The notes beneath the pieces were generated by a model, which was given only the letters and a program-made list of their open reading frames with translations, made no database searches and was not told the origin of the DNA. 64,000 nucleotides of DNA from Sepiola atlantica (Eukaryota > Mollusca > Cephalopoda > Sepiida > Sepiolidae): assembly GCA_963556195.1 (NCBI GenBank), contig OY744525.1, positions 80,494,040-80,558,039 on the forward strand, written 5' to 3'. The translations under genes were made by a program, and so were the position numbers. Numbering within the stretch: position 1 is the stretch's first letter; each line of letters starts with the position of its first letter. Below, piece by piece: positions 41,594 through 52,680 of this stretch.

Positions 41594-42500
41594 GATCGCC
41601 TCCGGCTGTGTGACAGAATGAGAAAGCGTTTGTTTTGGCAGATAAGAAGATTCCATTTATATTAGGGAGGGGGAGTGAGGCGCCCGTCCCCACCCTCCTC
41701 GAGAGAGGAAGACATGCAAGAAGAAAGATGGCGGAGAAGGGAGTGTACGACGATAGACATTTTCAATAAAAGAATGTGTTTTTTCACGCACAAGTAGAGA
41801 AAGCCAGTTAGAGTTGGATTGTCGGCAGAGTTGGACGGTCGCCCGGCACGCACCAAGATGGCGTCCGTCGAAGAAAACAAACCGGACGAAATTCTCGCCA
41901 TTGCCGCTGATTTGTGACTTAAACAACTACTTGTGTAAAGAATTCGCGCACACAGAGAACTAACCGAATAACTTAGAGAAAACACAACTTTTGCTAAAGA
42001 CATATGCGAGTACGGTAGACATTAATCCAATGTAAAATCAATTCTTTTATTTTATTAATAATTACTCTTCTATACAAAAAACCCCGACCGAGTTGTTGAA
42101 CATTGTTCTTTTCCTTTTGTTCTGCTTTGAATGATCTTTCGCCCCACAGAGCCAACCGGTCGCTGTTCGCCCAATGATCGCTCGCTGATATAAACAGTTT
42201 TAACGTGGGAGTGTGTTTGTAGTTGGACGAGACAAGATCGGCAACGTCATCATCATCGTCGCCATCCCGGCCTAGAGGAATTTGGATCTATATATTTTTT
42301 TTTATTGCCACTACGACGACGATCGGCACGGGAGTGGGGTTTACAAAAGCCCAAATAAGATCCCCCTCGGCACGGCTATACACTAGCTCATGCAAGGAAT
42401 GGTGCACATTCTCTGAGTAATATTACCTCAAGTAACAGCACTTAGTTGGATACTCCACCAGACTAGACGAATTCTTGTCCTGGAATCCGGTAGGACCAAG
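41594..42500. other. CpG-richer stretch, possible promoter or retroelement leader
   Basis: This region has more CpG and GC than its surroundings. Two AAGATGGCG contexts (ATG at about 41727 and 41860), with strong start-codon context, open only short plus-strand frames of 13 and 19 codons. The same word is a YY1-type site. A plus-strand frame at 42223-42420 has a hydrophobic stretch and no recognised domain. Because the stretch directly follows an LTR-like segment, a retroelement leader is as plausible as a cellular first exon. Confidence 0.3.
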
Positions 42501-42719
42501 AGACCACAAGAAAGATATACTATAACATAGTTAACTGGTAAATTGGGGAGAGGAAAATTAATCTTCTTCACTTCTTTACTAACTTAACGTTCGAGAAGTA
42601 AAGGAGAACTTTATGGAATATATCGAATATCTATGCATCTCATAGGCCTCAGGAAGAGGCCTTTTGATTTAGATCTCTCGGTTGGAGTCTCTGAAATTGC
42701 GGGTGAATGTTTGGGATCC

Positions 42720-44100
42720 GGTAAAAAAAGAAAGATAACACACTAAATGAAAGAGATGAATGTGCAAAAATTTTTAAAGAAAAAAAAAGGAAAAAAGCAA
42801 GAAAAGAACGTAGAGGAAGAAAGGAGGCTAGAAAGAGAAAAAGAAACATAAAGAAGTAAGGCGAGAATAAAAGGAAGATAGAAATAAAGAAAGAGAAAAG
42901 GGAAAGTAGAAAGAAAGGTGAAAATAGAAAAAATGAGAGGCGAATGAAAGAAAAAAGAAAAAACGTAAAGAAGTAAAATGAGGGGGGGGGGTAGAGTAAA
43001 ACGAGAAAAGAAAAGGAAAAAAAATAAAATGAATGCAAGAAGACGTAGAAAGAAAGAAAAACAACAATATAAAGAACAAAAACGTAAAAAGAGAGAAAGG
43101 AAAAAAGAAAATCTTGAAAACATTAAACGAATGAAGAGAGAAAGAAATCAGTTTTGAGCGAAAAACGAAACAGAAAAGAAAAAACGTAAAGTAAGAGGGA
43201 AGGTAAAACGAGAAATGAGAGTTAGAAACTTTTGAGAGAAAGAGAGAGAGAACGAGAGAGAGAGAGCGAGAAAGAGAGAGAGAGAAAGAGAGGGAGAGAG
43301 AGAACGAGAGAGAGAGAGGGGAGACAAGAGAGAGAGAGAGGACGAGAGAGAACGAGAGAGAGAGAGAACGAGAGAGAGAGAACGAGAGAGAGAGAGAACG
43401 AGAGAGAGAGAACGAGAGAGAGAGAGAGAACGAGAGAGAGAGAGAGAGAACGAGAGAGAGAGAGAGATTGGAACGGGTGAAGAAAGCAATAAGATGGCGA
43501 AAGAAAGAGACGAAAGTAGCAAAAATAAAAAAAAACATCACGAGATAAAGAAAGAAACTTAAAGGAAAGAGAAAACACAAGATAAAGAACAAAAAAGAAC
43601 GTAAAAAGGGGAAAGAGAAGGGAGAAAAAACTGAAAAAGAAAACGCATGAACGGAAAAGAAAGAACAGAACGAGTAAAGAAAGAAAGAAAGAATAAAAAT
43701 GAAAGAAAACTAGAGAAGACAAAGAAAAGGACAAAACGGTTGAATGACGAAACAGGAAATAAAGAACAATAAGAATGACAAAGACAAAATGCGAGGAGAA
43801 AGAACGAAAGTAAGGAAGGAAAAAAGAAAAGAAAGAAAAGGGTAATGAATGAAAGAGAGGAAACAAGAGATTCGTAAACAAGAGAGGGGTGAGAATAAAA
43901 GAGATTAAATTAGACAAAGAAAACAAAAGAGATGTAAGAAAAGAGCGTGAGAAAAAGAAAAGAGTGAGAGAAAGAAGAGAGACATAAAAGAGAGACAAAG
44001 AAGCGATATAAAATAGGTGAAAGAGAAGAGAACAAAAAAGTAAGAAAGAAAGAAAACAGACGGATAAAAGAGAGAGGGGGGGTAGATTCTATTCGTGGAT
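42720..44100. repeat. ~1.4-kb polypurine (GA-rich) tract
   Basis: The plus strand is almost all A and G. The core at 43230-43470 is a (GA)n microsatellite interrupted by AACGAGAG units. The long open frames on both strands (Ser/Leu/Phe-rich or Arg/Glu-rich) are compositional and not genes. Confidence 0.92.
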
Positions 44101-44779
44101 GTAACCAATAAAATAATATTCTATTCTTTCCGTTCGACTAAAAAAAAGACCAAATAAAGTCAATTCTTTCATAAATTGTTCACGTGTTTTTCTTATATAA
44201 AAAAGAAAAAAAAGAAAATACTACATTGAAAATAAAATGTGTTTATTAATTAATTGTTTCTTCTTTATCTTCATAAAACAAAAAAGAAAAAAAACAGTAA
44301 ACTGAATTAATTGTGGTCACCAAATTTACTCGAAACGCAATCAATCTTGGGAAGCGGCTCATCTCGTAAAAAGAACATTAAAAAATAGAAATACACAGCC
44401 ATAAATCGATATTTATTTCAATACACAAAGATGCGATTCACCGTCGTATAGTTTTATTTTCTTTTTATTTCCTCTTCTTCTTCATCTCCTTGTGGACAGC
44501 GCAGCAGAATTGTGATAGACAGTCACCGCCACAATCCAATACAAACGTCGTTGTTGATTTAACAAACAAAATAAAAAGAATTTTAAATGCTTGTTGCTTT
44601 TTCAAAAAAAAAGTCAGACATTCAAAACGGAAGAAGTAGAAGAAAAATAAATACTAAGGAATTTTTTACAACAATAATATCTATAATATAAAACGTGGTG
44701 CTTTGTATATGCTTACCTAGAAAAACTACTAATAATAAACACAAAAAACACTTTAATCAATCCAATTTAGATGGATTGT
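44101..44779. other. AT-rich non-coding stretch
   Basis: No recognised coding or repeat signal. Confidence 0.4.
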
Positions 44780-44970
44780 GATAGAACGTTGGGGAGACTT
44801 GTCACTCATAAATCAATAATAAAAACAACATACACAATATACACACATACGTCAGAAGGGGGGGGGTAAGATGAGTTGTTGGGGAAACTTGTTAGGGAGA
44901 CTTGTTGGCACTTGTGCTATGGTAAATACCATCAGCTTACCTCCTGCCGGTGTGAAAACTAAAATAATAA
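44780..44970 (+). repeat. L1-like 3' UTR-related fragments
   Basis: TTGGGGAGACTTGTCACTC, GGGAGACTTGTTGGCACTTG and TACCTCCTGCCGGTGTGAAA followed by (AAT)n; related to 32810-32900. Confidence 0.5.
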
Positions 44971-45454
44971 TAAAACACCAAAAACCACCTGAATCACTCC
45001 GATTTACATACACACATGTATGTCCAAAATATGCATATAGAGAAGAAGAACGAACCTAAGTTGAGAGAAAGGGGAAAGAAAATGAAAAGACAATGTTCTA
45101 TTTCACTCGAAATAATTTGGGTGATTGCAATAGGATTTAGTTGACGAAGCAGTTAAGAGAAAAATAAACTCGAGGACATAACCATTGTGGGAGAGAGGGA
45201 GAAGCAACAAGATAGGGAAGAGTGGGGCAAGGGAGCTCTGACAGCGAGCAAGAGTTGACAAGCTAAAAAAGGGGGAGGCGAAGAATCTAAACAGGGACCA
45301 GTTGAACTATGAGGGGACAATAAGATTCAGTTGAGATTTTGTTCCCCGAAAATTGACGTATGTCTGCATCCTTTTAAAAACAATTCAATAAAATAACTCG
45401 GGCATTTAAGAATTAAAAACTTGCATGGACAAAGATAAGGTCAGCTATGGAAGC

Positions 45455-45745
45455 TTTATTTATCTACCTCCCACAAGGTAAGATGTGACACAAGGTCGGG
45501 AAAGTGGGATTAGATAAGCCAGGGCTCGAGGTGAGCATTCTGGCCATTTAAAAATTGCCTGGGCAGCCCCGTCGGCATTCCCGGTAGGGCGCCTCAGACA
45601 GTAAGCAATAAACTTACTCCTCCCCAAAGAGGGGAGGCAAAGCCTGGGAGGGTGCACCTCCTAGAACTGCACAGGACCAACAACCCCTAATAGACCAGCG
45701 TAAATCCAGACTCAAAGGCCCGGACGATACCGTGAAATATCCCAC
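45455..45745 (-). repeat. U2-type SINE body, minus strand
   Basis: Nearly identical in layout to 31735-32050: CTACCTCCCACAAGGTAAG, CCCCGTCGGCATTCCCGG, CTCCCCAAAGAGGGGAGGC, GCACCTCCTAGAACTGCACA and ACCAGCGTAAATCCAG. Confidence 0.82.
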
Positions 45746-46950
45746 CCCTTTTGATTTTGCATACACCTTTCTCAATCAAAAAAAAAAAAAAAACGAGAGA
45801 AGGTAGAATGAAAAGAGAAAGATGACTGCAGACATGCATTCACACAAAAACAAATATAATATCTTCAAGACACTCAAACTTATTGTTTTTTGTTTACATC
45901 GACATTACGGCTCGATTTTGTTGAACCAACACAGGCATGTGATTTCAATCTTTCAATATTAACTTCTCAAACATTTAATTCTTCCTAAACCCTCTTATGA
46001 ACCTATGATTTTGGTGAATCTTTTCAAACTCTGGAATCCATACAGAATCTCGAACTGAACTCTTTATTTAATTTCGTTCTCTCAACGATGACCGTGCAGA
46101 AGTATTAAGTGATTTTTTTTATTTTATTCTTAGTATCGCCTGTAGTGAGGATTGAACCTTCAACCCCCAGAAGACTGTCACTTAAAACTGATTGTCACTC
46201 AATGACTTTATCCGTTGTACCAAAACGAGAATAGTTGTCCAAATTATCAATCCTCATCTAAAAAATTCTAAAAATAAAAAATACTTGAATTAAATCAAAT
46301 TAAATGCTCAATTAAAACGAAAACAATTATTCAAAACTGTATTAAACAATGATTGGCCCTTTGAATGACCATTAACTAAATCCTGTATAATCAGAAACCT
46401 CAATTTTACTTTTTAAAAGTAACTGAAATAAATTAGGGTATCTTTTACAATAATCCGCAGAGTGAAAACGCTAAAAAAACAAATATACAACAAATAAAAG
46501 TAACTGTAGCCGATAAAAGTTATTTTCCAACTTATCTGTGACATTTGTTTGTATTTTTAAGCAGTTTCAACTGCTAGTTATTAGAAATCAGTATTTTTGT
46601 CACACGAACCTGGGGGGGGGGGGGTCGTAAGCGAGGCTGGAAAATAGGCTCGTTGACGCCATTTTTTTTTAGTAAAAATCCATGCCCCAAAAAAACAAGA
46701 AATTTTTTTTATATCTAATAAAACCCCATTTATACTACATAAAAATACAAACAAATTTCATAGGTAAGTAGGAAAATATCTATTCTCGACGTAGGTCACC
46801 TTCACTTGTATATTTATTTATTTTTTTACCCCGTTCTCGTTCGTTTTTTGGACCCCGTCCGCGACTCTGCGGATTATTGTAAAAGATACCCAATAAATTA
46901 TTTGAAAAATGTTTATTTTATTTGAATAATATTTATTATTTATTAGTGTT
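45746..46950. other. AT-rich stretch without recognised genes
   Basis: Has an A-run at 45779-45793 next to the SINE and a G-run at 46611-46622. Nothing coding was recognised. Confidence 0.4.
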
Positions 46951-46954
46951 GGAA

Positions 46955-47685
46955 AACCCCCAGAAATAGAAAAGTTCCTCTGCTCAGTGTGTAAGCATTT
47001 GGCACACAAAAAGTTCAGTGGAATTACTGACAGATTGAGAGATGATAACCAGTTTGTGTGCAAGAAATGTAGGACAACAGACATGGAGAAAGTATATTTG
47101 GATGGCGAAGCTATTGAGGTTGTTCAGAAGCTTCGTTTCCCTGGTGATACCATTAAAGCACAGGGAGGAGCAGGTTCTAGTGTGATCGCAAGAGTTAAGA
47201 GTGGATGGAGTAAGTTCAGGTAATTTATGCCATTACTAACCAGAGCGTTATTACTGTCATCCAAGAGAAGAGACTATTAGGCGTGTGCATGTAGTGTGAA
47301 GATGTGGATTGTGAAACTTGGCCAATGAGGGTTGCAAACATGTGTTGCATGAAGAGAAATAATATGAGAATGACACAATGGATGTGTAATGCGAATCTTA
47401 AGGACTGGCTTAACTCTGATGACCTCATAGGAAGATTACATCTGACAGTATCAGGAGATATGTGCATAACAGATTTTGGTGGTTCAGTCAGATTGAAAGA
47501 ATGGGTGAGAGTTCTTGGGTTAGTAAATGTAGAACATGGAAGGGTGTGATAAGGATGGACTTCAGAGGAAGAGGGATAAATAAACACCTGGCCAGAGATA
47601 GGTTAGTTTGGAATTTATTTCTAAAAGCCATCCAACACATGCCAGCATGTAAAACAGATGTTAAACCGAATATAATGATAACAAA
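46955..47685 (+). pseudogene. LINE (RTE-type) 3' end, copy C, longest of the three
   Basis: Starts with a zinc-finger-like stretch: CSVCKHLAHKKFSG, then CKKCRTTDME. Continues as VYLDGEAIEVVQKLRFPGD, GSSVIARVKSGWSKFR, then after a stop MRVANMCCMKRNNMRMTQWM, SSWVSKCR and HMPACKTDVKP. It ends in an ATAATGATAAC tail. The Cys pattern (CxxC...H...CxxC) lies between the reverse-transcriptase palm and the C-terminal SETW-type domain, as in related LINEs. One stop near 47221 and a later frameshift break the frame. The match to copies A and B defines the family. Confidence 0.83.
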
Positions 47686-47849
47686 TTTTAAAATGCATAG
47701 CAATAAACATTTTTTAAATGTATTTTCTCTACTTTTTCACAAACCAAAAGCATTCAATGAATATTCATCAAAATCCGTATCAGGATTCGATGCAGACGAT
47801 TGAGTCATGAGTTATTTTAATGTCTTGATTATAATTATTATAAAGTGAA

Positions 47850-48527
47850 TGCACAACACCCAACCCGTGAAATTTTGTAGACTTCTAAAATTCATTCACC
47901 CATGAAAATTACCGACCTGGATGAAATTTTAATTATAGGTGTTCAGTTTTTTTTCAGGGGATTTTAAAACCATTTAATGGGGGCAGGTGAGCTTAAGCTA
48001 AAAAATTCAGACATTTTTCAAGAGTCCAAAACATTGAATGGATTTTAATCAAAATTATTACGAGGGTTCTAGGCATGACTAGCAGATGATATATACTTTG
48101 ATTTTAATTTATTTTGAGGGTTTAAGGGTGCATAAAGCGGACATAATCTCAATTTGAAAATACATATATTATCGATTGGGATACATTTTGAACTATATAT
48201 ATTAGACCATGATTAAGCAAGATTTCTGATTTTTAATTTTTTCGAAGGATCTTAAAATCCTGTAATGATGGGATTGGAGTTTAAGCGCCAAATTTTAGAA
48301 ACAAAATGATTTAATCATTCCAGTCTCATTAACCCTTATCTTTGAGTGGCTTTTGACCTTGATAAGTAGTGACTCCAATAGTAAAAAAAAAATGCCTTTT
48401 GATCAAAATTGGAATAAGAATTCTAGACATAAGCTTCAGTAGCATGAGATGTATTTCATTTTAATCTTTGTAAGGGGACAAAAAAGTGGTGCAAAACTGT
48501 TGTTTGGTGAATTAATTTTATGAGTTA
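47850..48527 (-). repeat. ~600-bp dispersed repeat family, copy 3, with nested insertion
   Basis: Reverse-oriented relative to 6335-6960. The best match is 48285-48525 (GATCAAAATTGGAATAAG, GGGACAAAAAAGTGGTGCAA, GAATTAATTTTATGAG). It is interrupted at 48320-48395 by a LINE tail ending in a poly-A run. The left half is more diverged. Confidence 0.62.
48320..48395 (+). repeat. Solitary LINE 3' tail nested in the dispersed repeat
   Basis: CATTAACCCTTATCTTTGAG ... GACCTTGATAAGTAGTGACTC, then about ten A residues. In copy 2 (13990-14040) the flanks are joined without this segment. AAAATG occurs on both sides, as a possible target duplication. Confidence 0.65.
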
Positions 48528-48765
48528 GTAGCTGTTCCTACCCGGCATTGCCCTAAATCCATTGGTTGCACCTTTTTAAAAATCAGTTTTCATTGTTTTA
48601 TTATTTCAATAATTATCTCCAGAAAGTTTAGATTAAAAGTAAAATAAAAAAAATAGGTGAGAAACAAAATAAAATAAAAGTAATAATAATAATGTGGAAG
48701 TCACATATCGGCGAGAAACATACACATGCAAGTGGTCACAAAATCTTATTAATATAGAGAGGGAA
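48528..48765 (-). mobile_element. Helitron-like non-autonomous element
   Basis: The left edge, AGTAGCTGTTCCTACCCGGC, is a degenerate reverse Helitron 3' end (CCGGGTAGGAACAGCTACT on the minus strand). The right edge, GGCGAGAAACATACACATGC ... TATTAATATAGAGA, would be a TC-starting 5' end on the minus strand. A related right edge occurs at 33000-33060. No coding content. Confidence 0.5.
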
Positions 48766-50345
48766 GAGATGAAAAAATGCTCAATAATATAAAGGCAATG
48801 TTATATTTTAAGCAGCAGAGAATTATTTGATTCATTATTTAAAATTGTTGCTATTGTAACAATCTTGTTAACCGGAATATATTTTTTTTGCAAACAAACT
48901 GAAGCCAAAGATATTGAAGAAAAAAATTGCTGGAAGGAAAAAAATTATCAAATGGTTAGACAGAATTAAATGTCGATGGGTCAGATGCAATGCTATTTAG
49001 GTTTAAATTCTAAAATCCGACAAAATAACTTTAAATATTATATTAGAATTTTAATGGAAACCAAGATGAAGTAATTTCTCTCAACCAGTATTTAGTTTTA
49101 GTTAATGTTTCTCCATCTCTCCTGAATACTAGCCCAGCCTATTAATCCTAAATAAGTAGTTACAATTAGGCAGAGAATATAAAATATAGATTTAAGTAAG
49201 CTACACAATATTAAGACTAGGCATTTCTTCTTATCTTATATATAAGGCATACCGAGATTTTCTCCTGTAATATTGATCAGTATAGCTTCCTGAACAAAAG
49301 CTATGTATAAAATCTACTTTGTCTGCGATTTAGGCCAATTATTGGTCTCCATTTACAGAAACAAACAATTTAGTTTCATTCAAATTCATTAATTCTTATA
49401 TTTTATCCGATCAACACTTTTCTCTTTGCTTACTGATTCTAAGGACAAAGTAGGAGTAACTGACCCCCACCACAGCTCTAAAATGATCATTCTTTGATCC
49501 ATTACATGTAACAATATATGGAACAACTCTTAGTAGAGGCAATTTTTTGATTTACACCGAGCATTTGCCCACTTAACATTAATCACTACACTGACTATCG
49601 ATTATACAGCTAATTATTACACAATAATAATTACGGTTTTGGATTGTAAATAATACAAAAAAAGTCTTCTTGGTGACATTCCTAGAATATATATAAAAAG
49701 GACCTCAACATTACTTTGTTCCTTCCAGTGTTTGGGTAATTAAAATTATCCTTTCATTCAAAAAACAATACCTTCCCCGCCTTACTTCTTTGTTTTATTT
49801 AAATAATAATTAGCTGATAATGACAATTGTTTTTACAAAAGATAATCATTTTTTTCTTTAGAATATGGACTCTGACAAACATTTAAAAGGAATATTATTA
49901 AGAGTAAATTTTACAGATTGATGTAGAAAGCACCGTTGAATTTTCATGGGTCCCACTAGTATTTATATTAATTCCATATTAATAATAGTCACTACTTATT
50001 TACGTTGCTAATATTTCAACGACATACATTTCTTAAATAATATCTAAATTTCGTGGAATTTCCAAACACAAAAACTACACCATTTTACCCTCAAATTATG
50101 TTACATTTCAAATTAAAAAAATATTTAAAATTTAAATTAAGAAAGCTGAAATTTTTAAGTCATTTTTTTTAGTTGAAGTTTCAGCTTTTTTAATTTTGAT
50201 TTAATTTTTTTTTTTACTTGAAATTGAACTTAATTTGAAGTTATTTTTATTTGCAGTTATTTCTATTTTGTAATTTGTAATTCAACTTATTTAATTTGAA
50301 GTTGGACATTATTAATTTGAAGTTAATTTTTTGTTAATTTTTATT
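48766..50345. other. AT-rich stretch without recognised genes
   Basis: Contains an imperfect inverted repeat near 50140-50200 (GAAAGCTGAAATTTTTAAGT versus AGTTGAAGTTTCAGC) and AATTTGAAGTT words repeated at 50200-50340. Nothing coding was recognised. Confidence 0.4.
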
Positions 50346-50349
50346 AATT

Positions 50350-50515
50350 TGATTTGGTTTATCAGTTTTATGGCACATCAACTGTTATTTTACCTATAAC
50401 TGGGAAGATGATAAATAGCTTTCCCCATCCCCATAGATCTGACTGGGTTTGAACTCGGTTCAGCCAATTCCATAGTCCACAACACTAATACACTACTCCA
50501 GTAAAAAGGTGAAGA
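50350..50515 (-). repeat. Short dispersed repeat with box-B-like word, copy 1
   Basis: ATAGATCTGACTGGGTTTGA, then CTCGGTTCAGCCAATTCCATAG and CACAACACTAATACAC; 62590-62750 is a diverged copy. On the minus strand GAGTTCAAACCC resembles a Pol III box B, so a tRNA-derived SINE is possible. Confidence 0.45.
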
Positions 50516-50954
50516 ATTTATCTTTTATCTAAAGTCTAATTTTGAAGTTTAATGAATTTAAAAAAAAAAAATATTCTATGAATTCTGCAATATCCACAAT
50601 TTTTTAATATATATACTCTTTTCTTTTCCTGTTATGTGCAAGAAGCAAGAATTGGTGGCATTATTTTTTGGTAGGTGCATATATTATGATGGCATTGCAT
50701 TGTGTTGGCAATCGAGTTTAGTCTGTTTCCAAGCACATTCACCTCTCATCCACCAACACCAGACTCACACCCACTTTGCCCCAATTATCAGTCACAGACT
50801 TTCTAGATTCCTTTGTTCATCATGACAATGCCTTTGTCTGACTGACGACCATTAACCAAACACAAATGGACCAGGGGACACAACTCGAGATTTTCTTTTC
50901 TCAGATTTTATTTCTCTCTCTCTCTCTCTCTAGATATATATAGAGAGAGTAAAA

Positions 50955-51417
50955 GAATACCTGTCCCAGGATGGATAAAATTAATTTCTTAGTTTAAAAC
51001 AGTTTTGCACCACTTTTATGTCCTCTTGCGAAGATTAGAATCAAGATATCTATTAAACCGTATATCTAGAATCCTTATTATAATTTTGATTCTAGCAAAT
51101 GTCTTAAATTTAAGGTTTAAGTTTAAGAAGTTTTAAGAAGAAATCGAAATTTAGCGAATTTTGCTTAATTGGTGTTTAATGACTATGGATCAAATTCAGT
51201 GCAAATCTGAAATATATGAATAAGATTTCACAGAAATTGGAGGTATCTGACTTTTCACAAAGGTCTTCCACAGCCCCCTTTGCATAAAACTAAATTAAAA
51301 TAAATATAGCCCACATTACCCACTCTTACGCCTAGAAGCTGAGTTCCAACAAATAATTAGTTTAGGAGTAAATCGTGTACATACAAATATATAAACATAG
51401 CTAACTTTATATAAATA
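50955..51417 (+). repeat. ~600-bp dispersed repeat family, copy 4
   Basis: Same orientation as copy 1: CCCAGGATGGATAAAATTAA, GTTTTGCACCACTTTTATGTC, ATTGGTGTTTAATGACTATG, GGAGGTATCTGACTTTTCAC and AATATAGCCCACATTACC. It carries an internal deletion of about 100 bp and stops exactly where a Helitron-like CTAG end starts. Confidence 0.75.
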
Positions 51418-51722
51418 CTAGCAGGAAGACCCGACGTTGCCCGGGATTGAATGAGGATCACTTTTATGTAGTTTTTCACTATGCTCATAACACCATATTA
51501 CTTTCTTTGTTTTTACAGCACCCCTTCCTCCCATTTCTCCCCTAATATAGCCAGAAGAAGCTAAAATGTTGGAAAACTGTCTGAATAAGTGTCTTATACA
51601 TACGGTTTAAATTTCATTAAAATCGGATATATGTATTTTAATTTTTAATAGGTTTCTGTCCCCAAGGATCACTTAGAGGTGGGGGCATGTAGACATTCGA
51701 CACATAGAGAGTAACGTAGAGA
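51418..51722 (-). mobile_element. Helitron-like non-autonomous element
   Basis: CTAG at 51418-51421 (preceded by A), then GACCCGACGTTGCCCGGG. On the minus strand this is CCCGGGCAACGTCGGG (hairpin), TCTTCCTG, CTAG/T, very similar in design to 3777-3808. The other end may be ACACATAGAGAGTAACGTAGA near 51722, TC-starting on the minus strand. Interior AT-rich and non-coding. Confidence 0.6.
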
Positions 51723-52109
51723 TTCGGGGCCACTTCTGTTGTCTTCTCCATAAAATGTTATTCATATTTGAAGTTTTAAGGAGGTTATGACCTCATAGCC
51801 TCCCCCTTATTGTTGTATTATTACTTAAGCCCGGGACTTATATATATTTTATTATTATTAATTTGTTTTTACACTTCTTTCGCCATCTCTTTAACTATCT
51901 TCTCAACGTTAAAATAAACGAAATCATTGTACAAAACATTTAATCAATTAATACATCAACAAACAGATAACATTCTATTAAATATTTCATCTGATAATTC
52001 CCTTTCAATTTTTTTCTTTTTTATCATTATTGTGGAATTTATCAAATTTCATCTTAAACTTGTCTATGCTACTGCTTTTCTGTTAACTTGTTCCAGACAT
52101 ATTACTCTA

Positions 52110-52680
52110 CTAGCTCTGCCTATTCGACACTGTCTGGCAATCTTTTTTCTTTCATTTTTGTTTTTATTTTTTCACTATGCCATTTGTTTTTGTAGAATTT
52201 TCAAAGTTAAATTTAATTATTAAGGTATAATTTGGCCCTTAAATTATTAAGTGAACCAAATTATTATAAAATTATAACTAATTTTGTCAATAAGGTAATG
52301 TTTTAATCTCTATTTATGAAATTAGTGTGACCTTCTATTCGACAGTTTAAATGCTTTTAAAGTCTATTCAAATTCTGAAGGGTCACAAACTATTCATGTT
52401 TGTTTTTTTGTTTTTTTTTAACTATTAATAAGAGATTAAAGTGGCTGACCTGTTTTTGTAGAAACCGAAATACATTCTGGTGGATTTAATTTGTAATGAA
52501 ATTATTAAATAGGGTTTAAAAATTTTTATTTTATGCTGTTGCATTTTTTTACTTCAATACATATTAAATTGATAGTAAAAAAATTCAACATGTAATTATA
52601 AAAGTTACCTCGACACAAGAGATATACACACACACAGACACACATACATACACACAAAGTTGTCTCATAATTAAAAAAAA
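52110..52680 (-). mobile_element. Helitron-like non-autonomous element, larger variant
   Basis: CTAG at 52110-52113 followed by CTCTGCCTATTCGACACTGTCTGG, a diverged relative of the 22761 end. The interior (52221-52680) matches 37621-38110. It ends near GAGATATACACACACACAG ... GTTGTCTCATAATT. Confidence 0.5.

Noticed and set aside
42223..42420. 65-codon plus-strand frame with a hydrophobic stretch, as a small secreted or membrane protein.
   Set aside because: The upstream sequence is unlike a clear leader, no homologous domain is recognised, and an LTR-like segment precedes it. Left as part of an unexplained CpG-richer stretch.
42649..44108. Long open frames of up to about 258 codons on the minus strand and 82 on the plus strand.
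   Set aside because: They are translations of a polypurine tract (Ser/Leu/Phe or Arg/Glu runs) and carry no domain.
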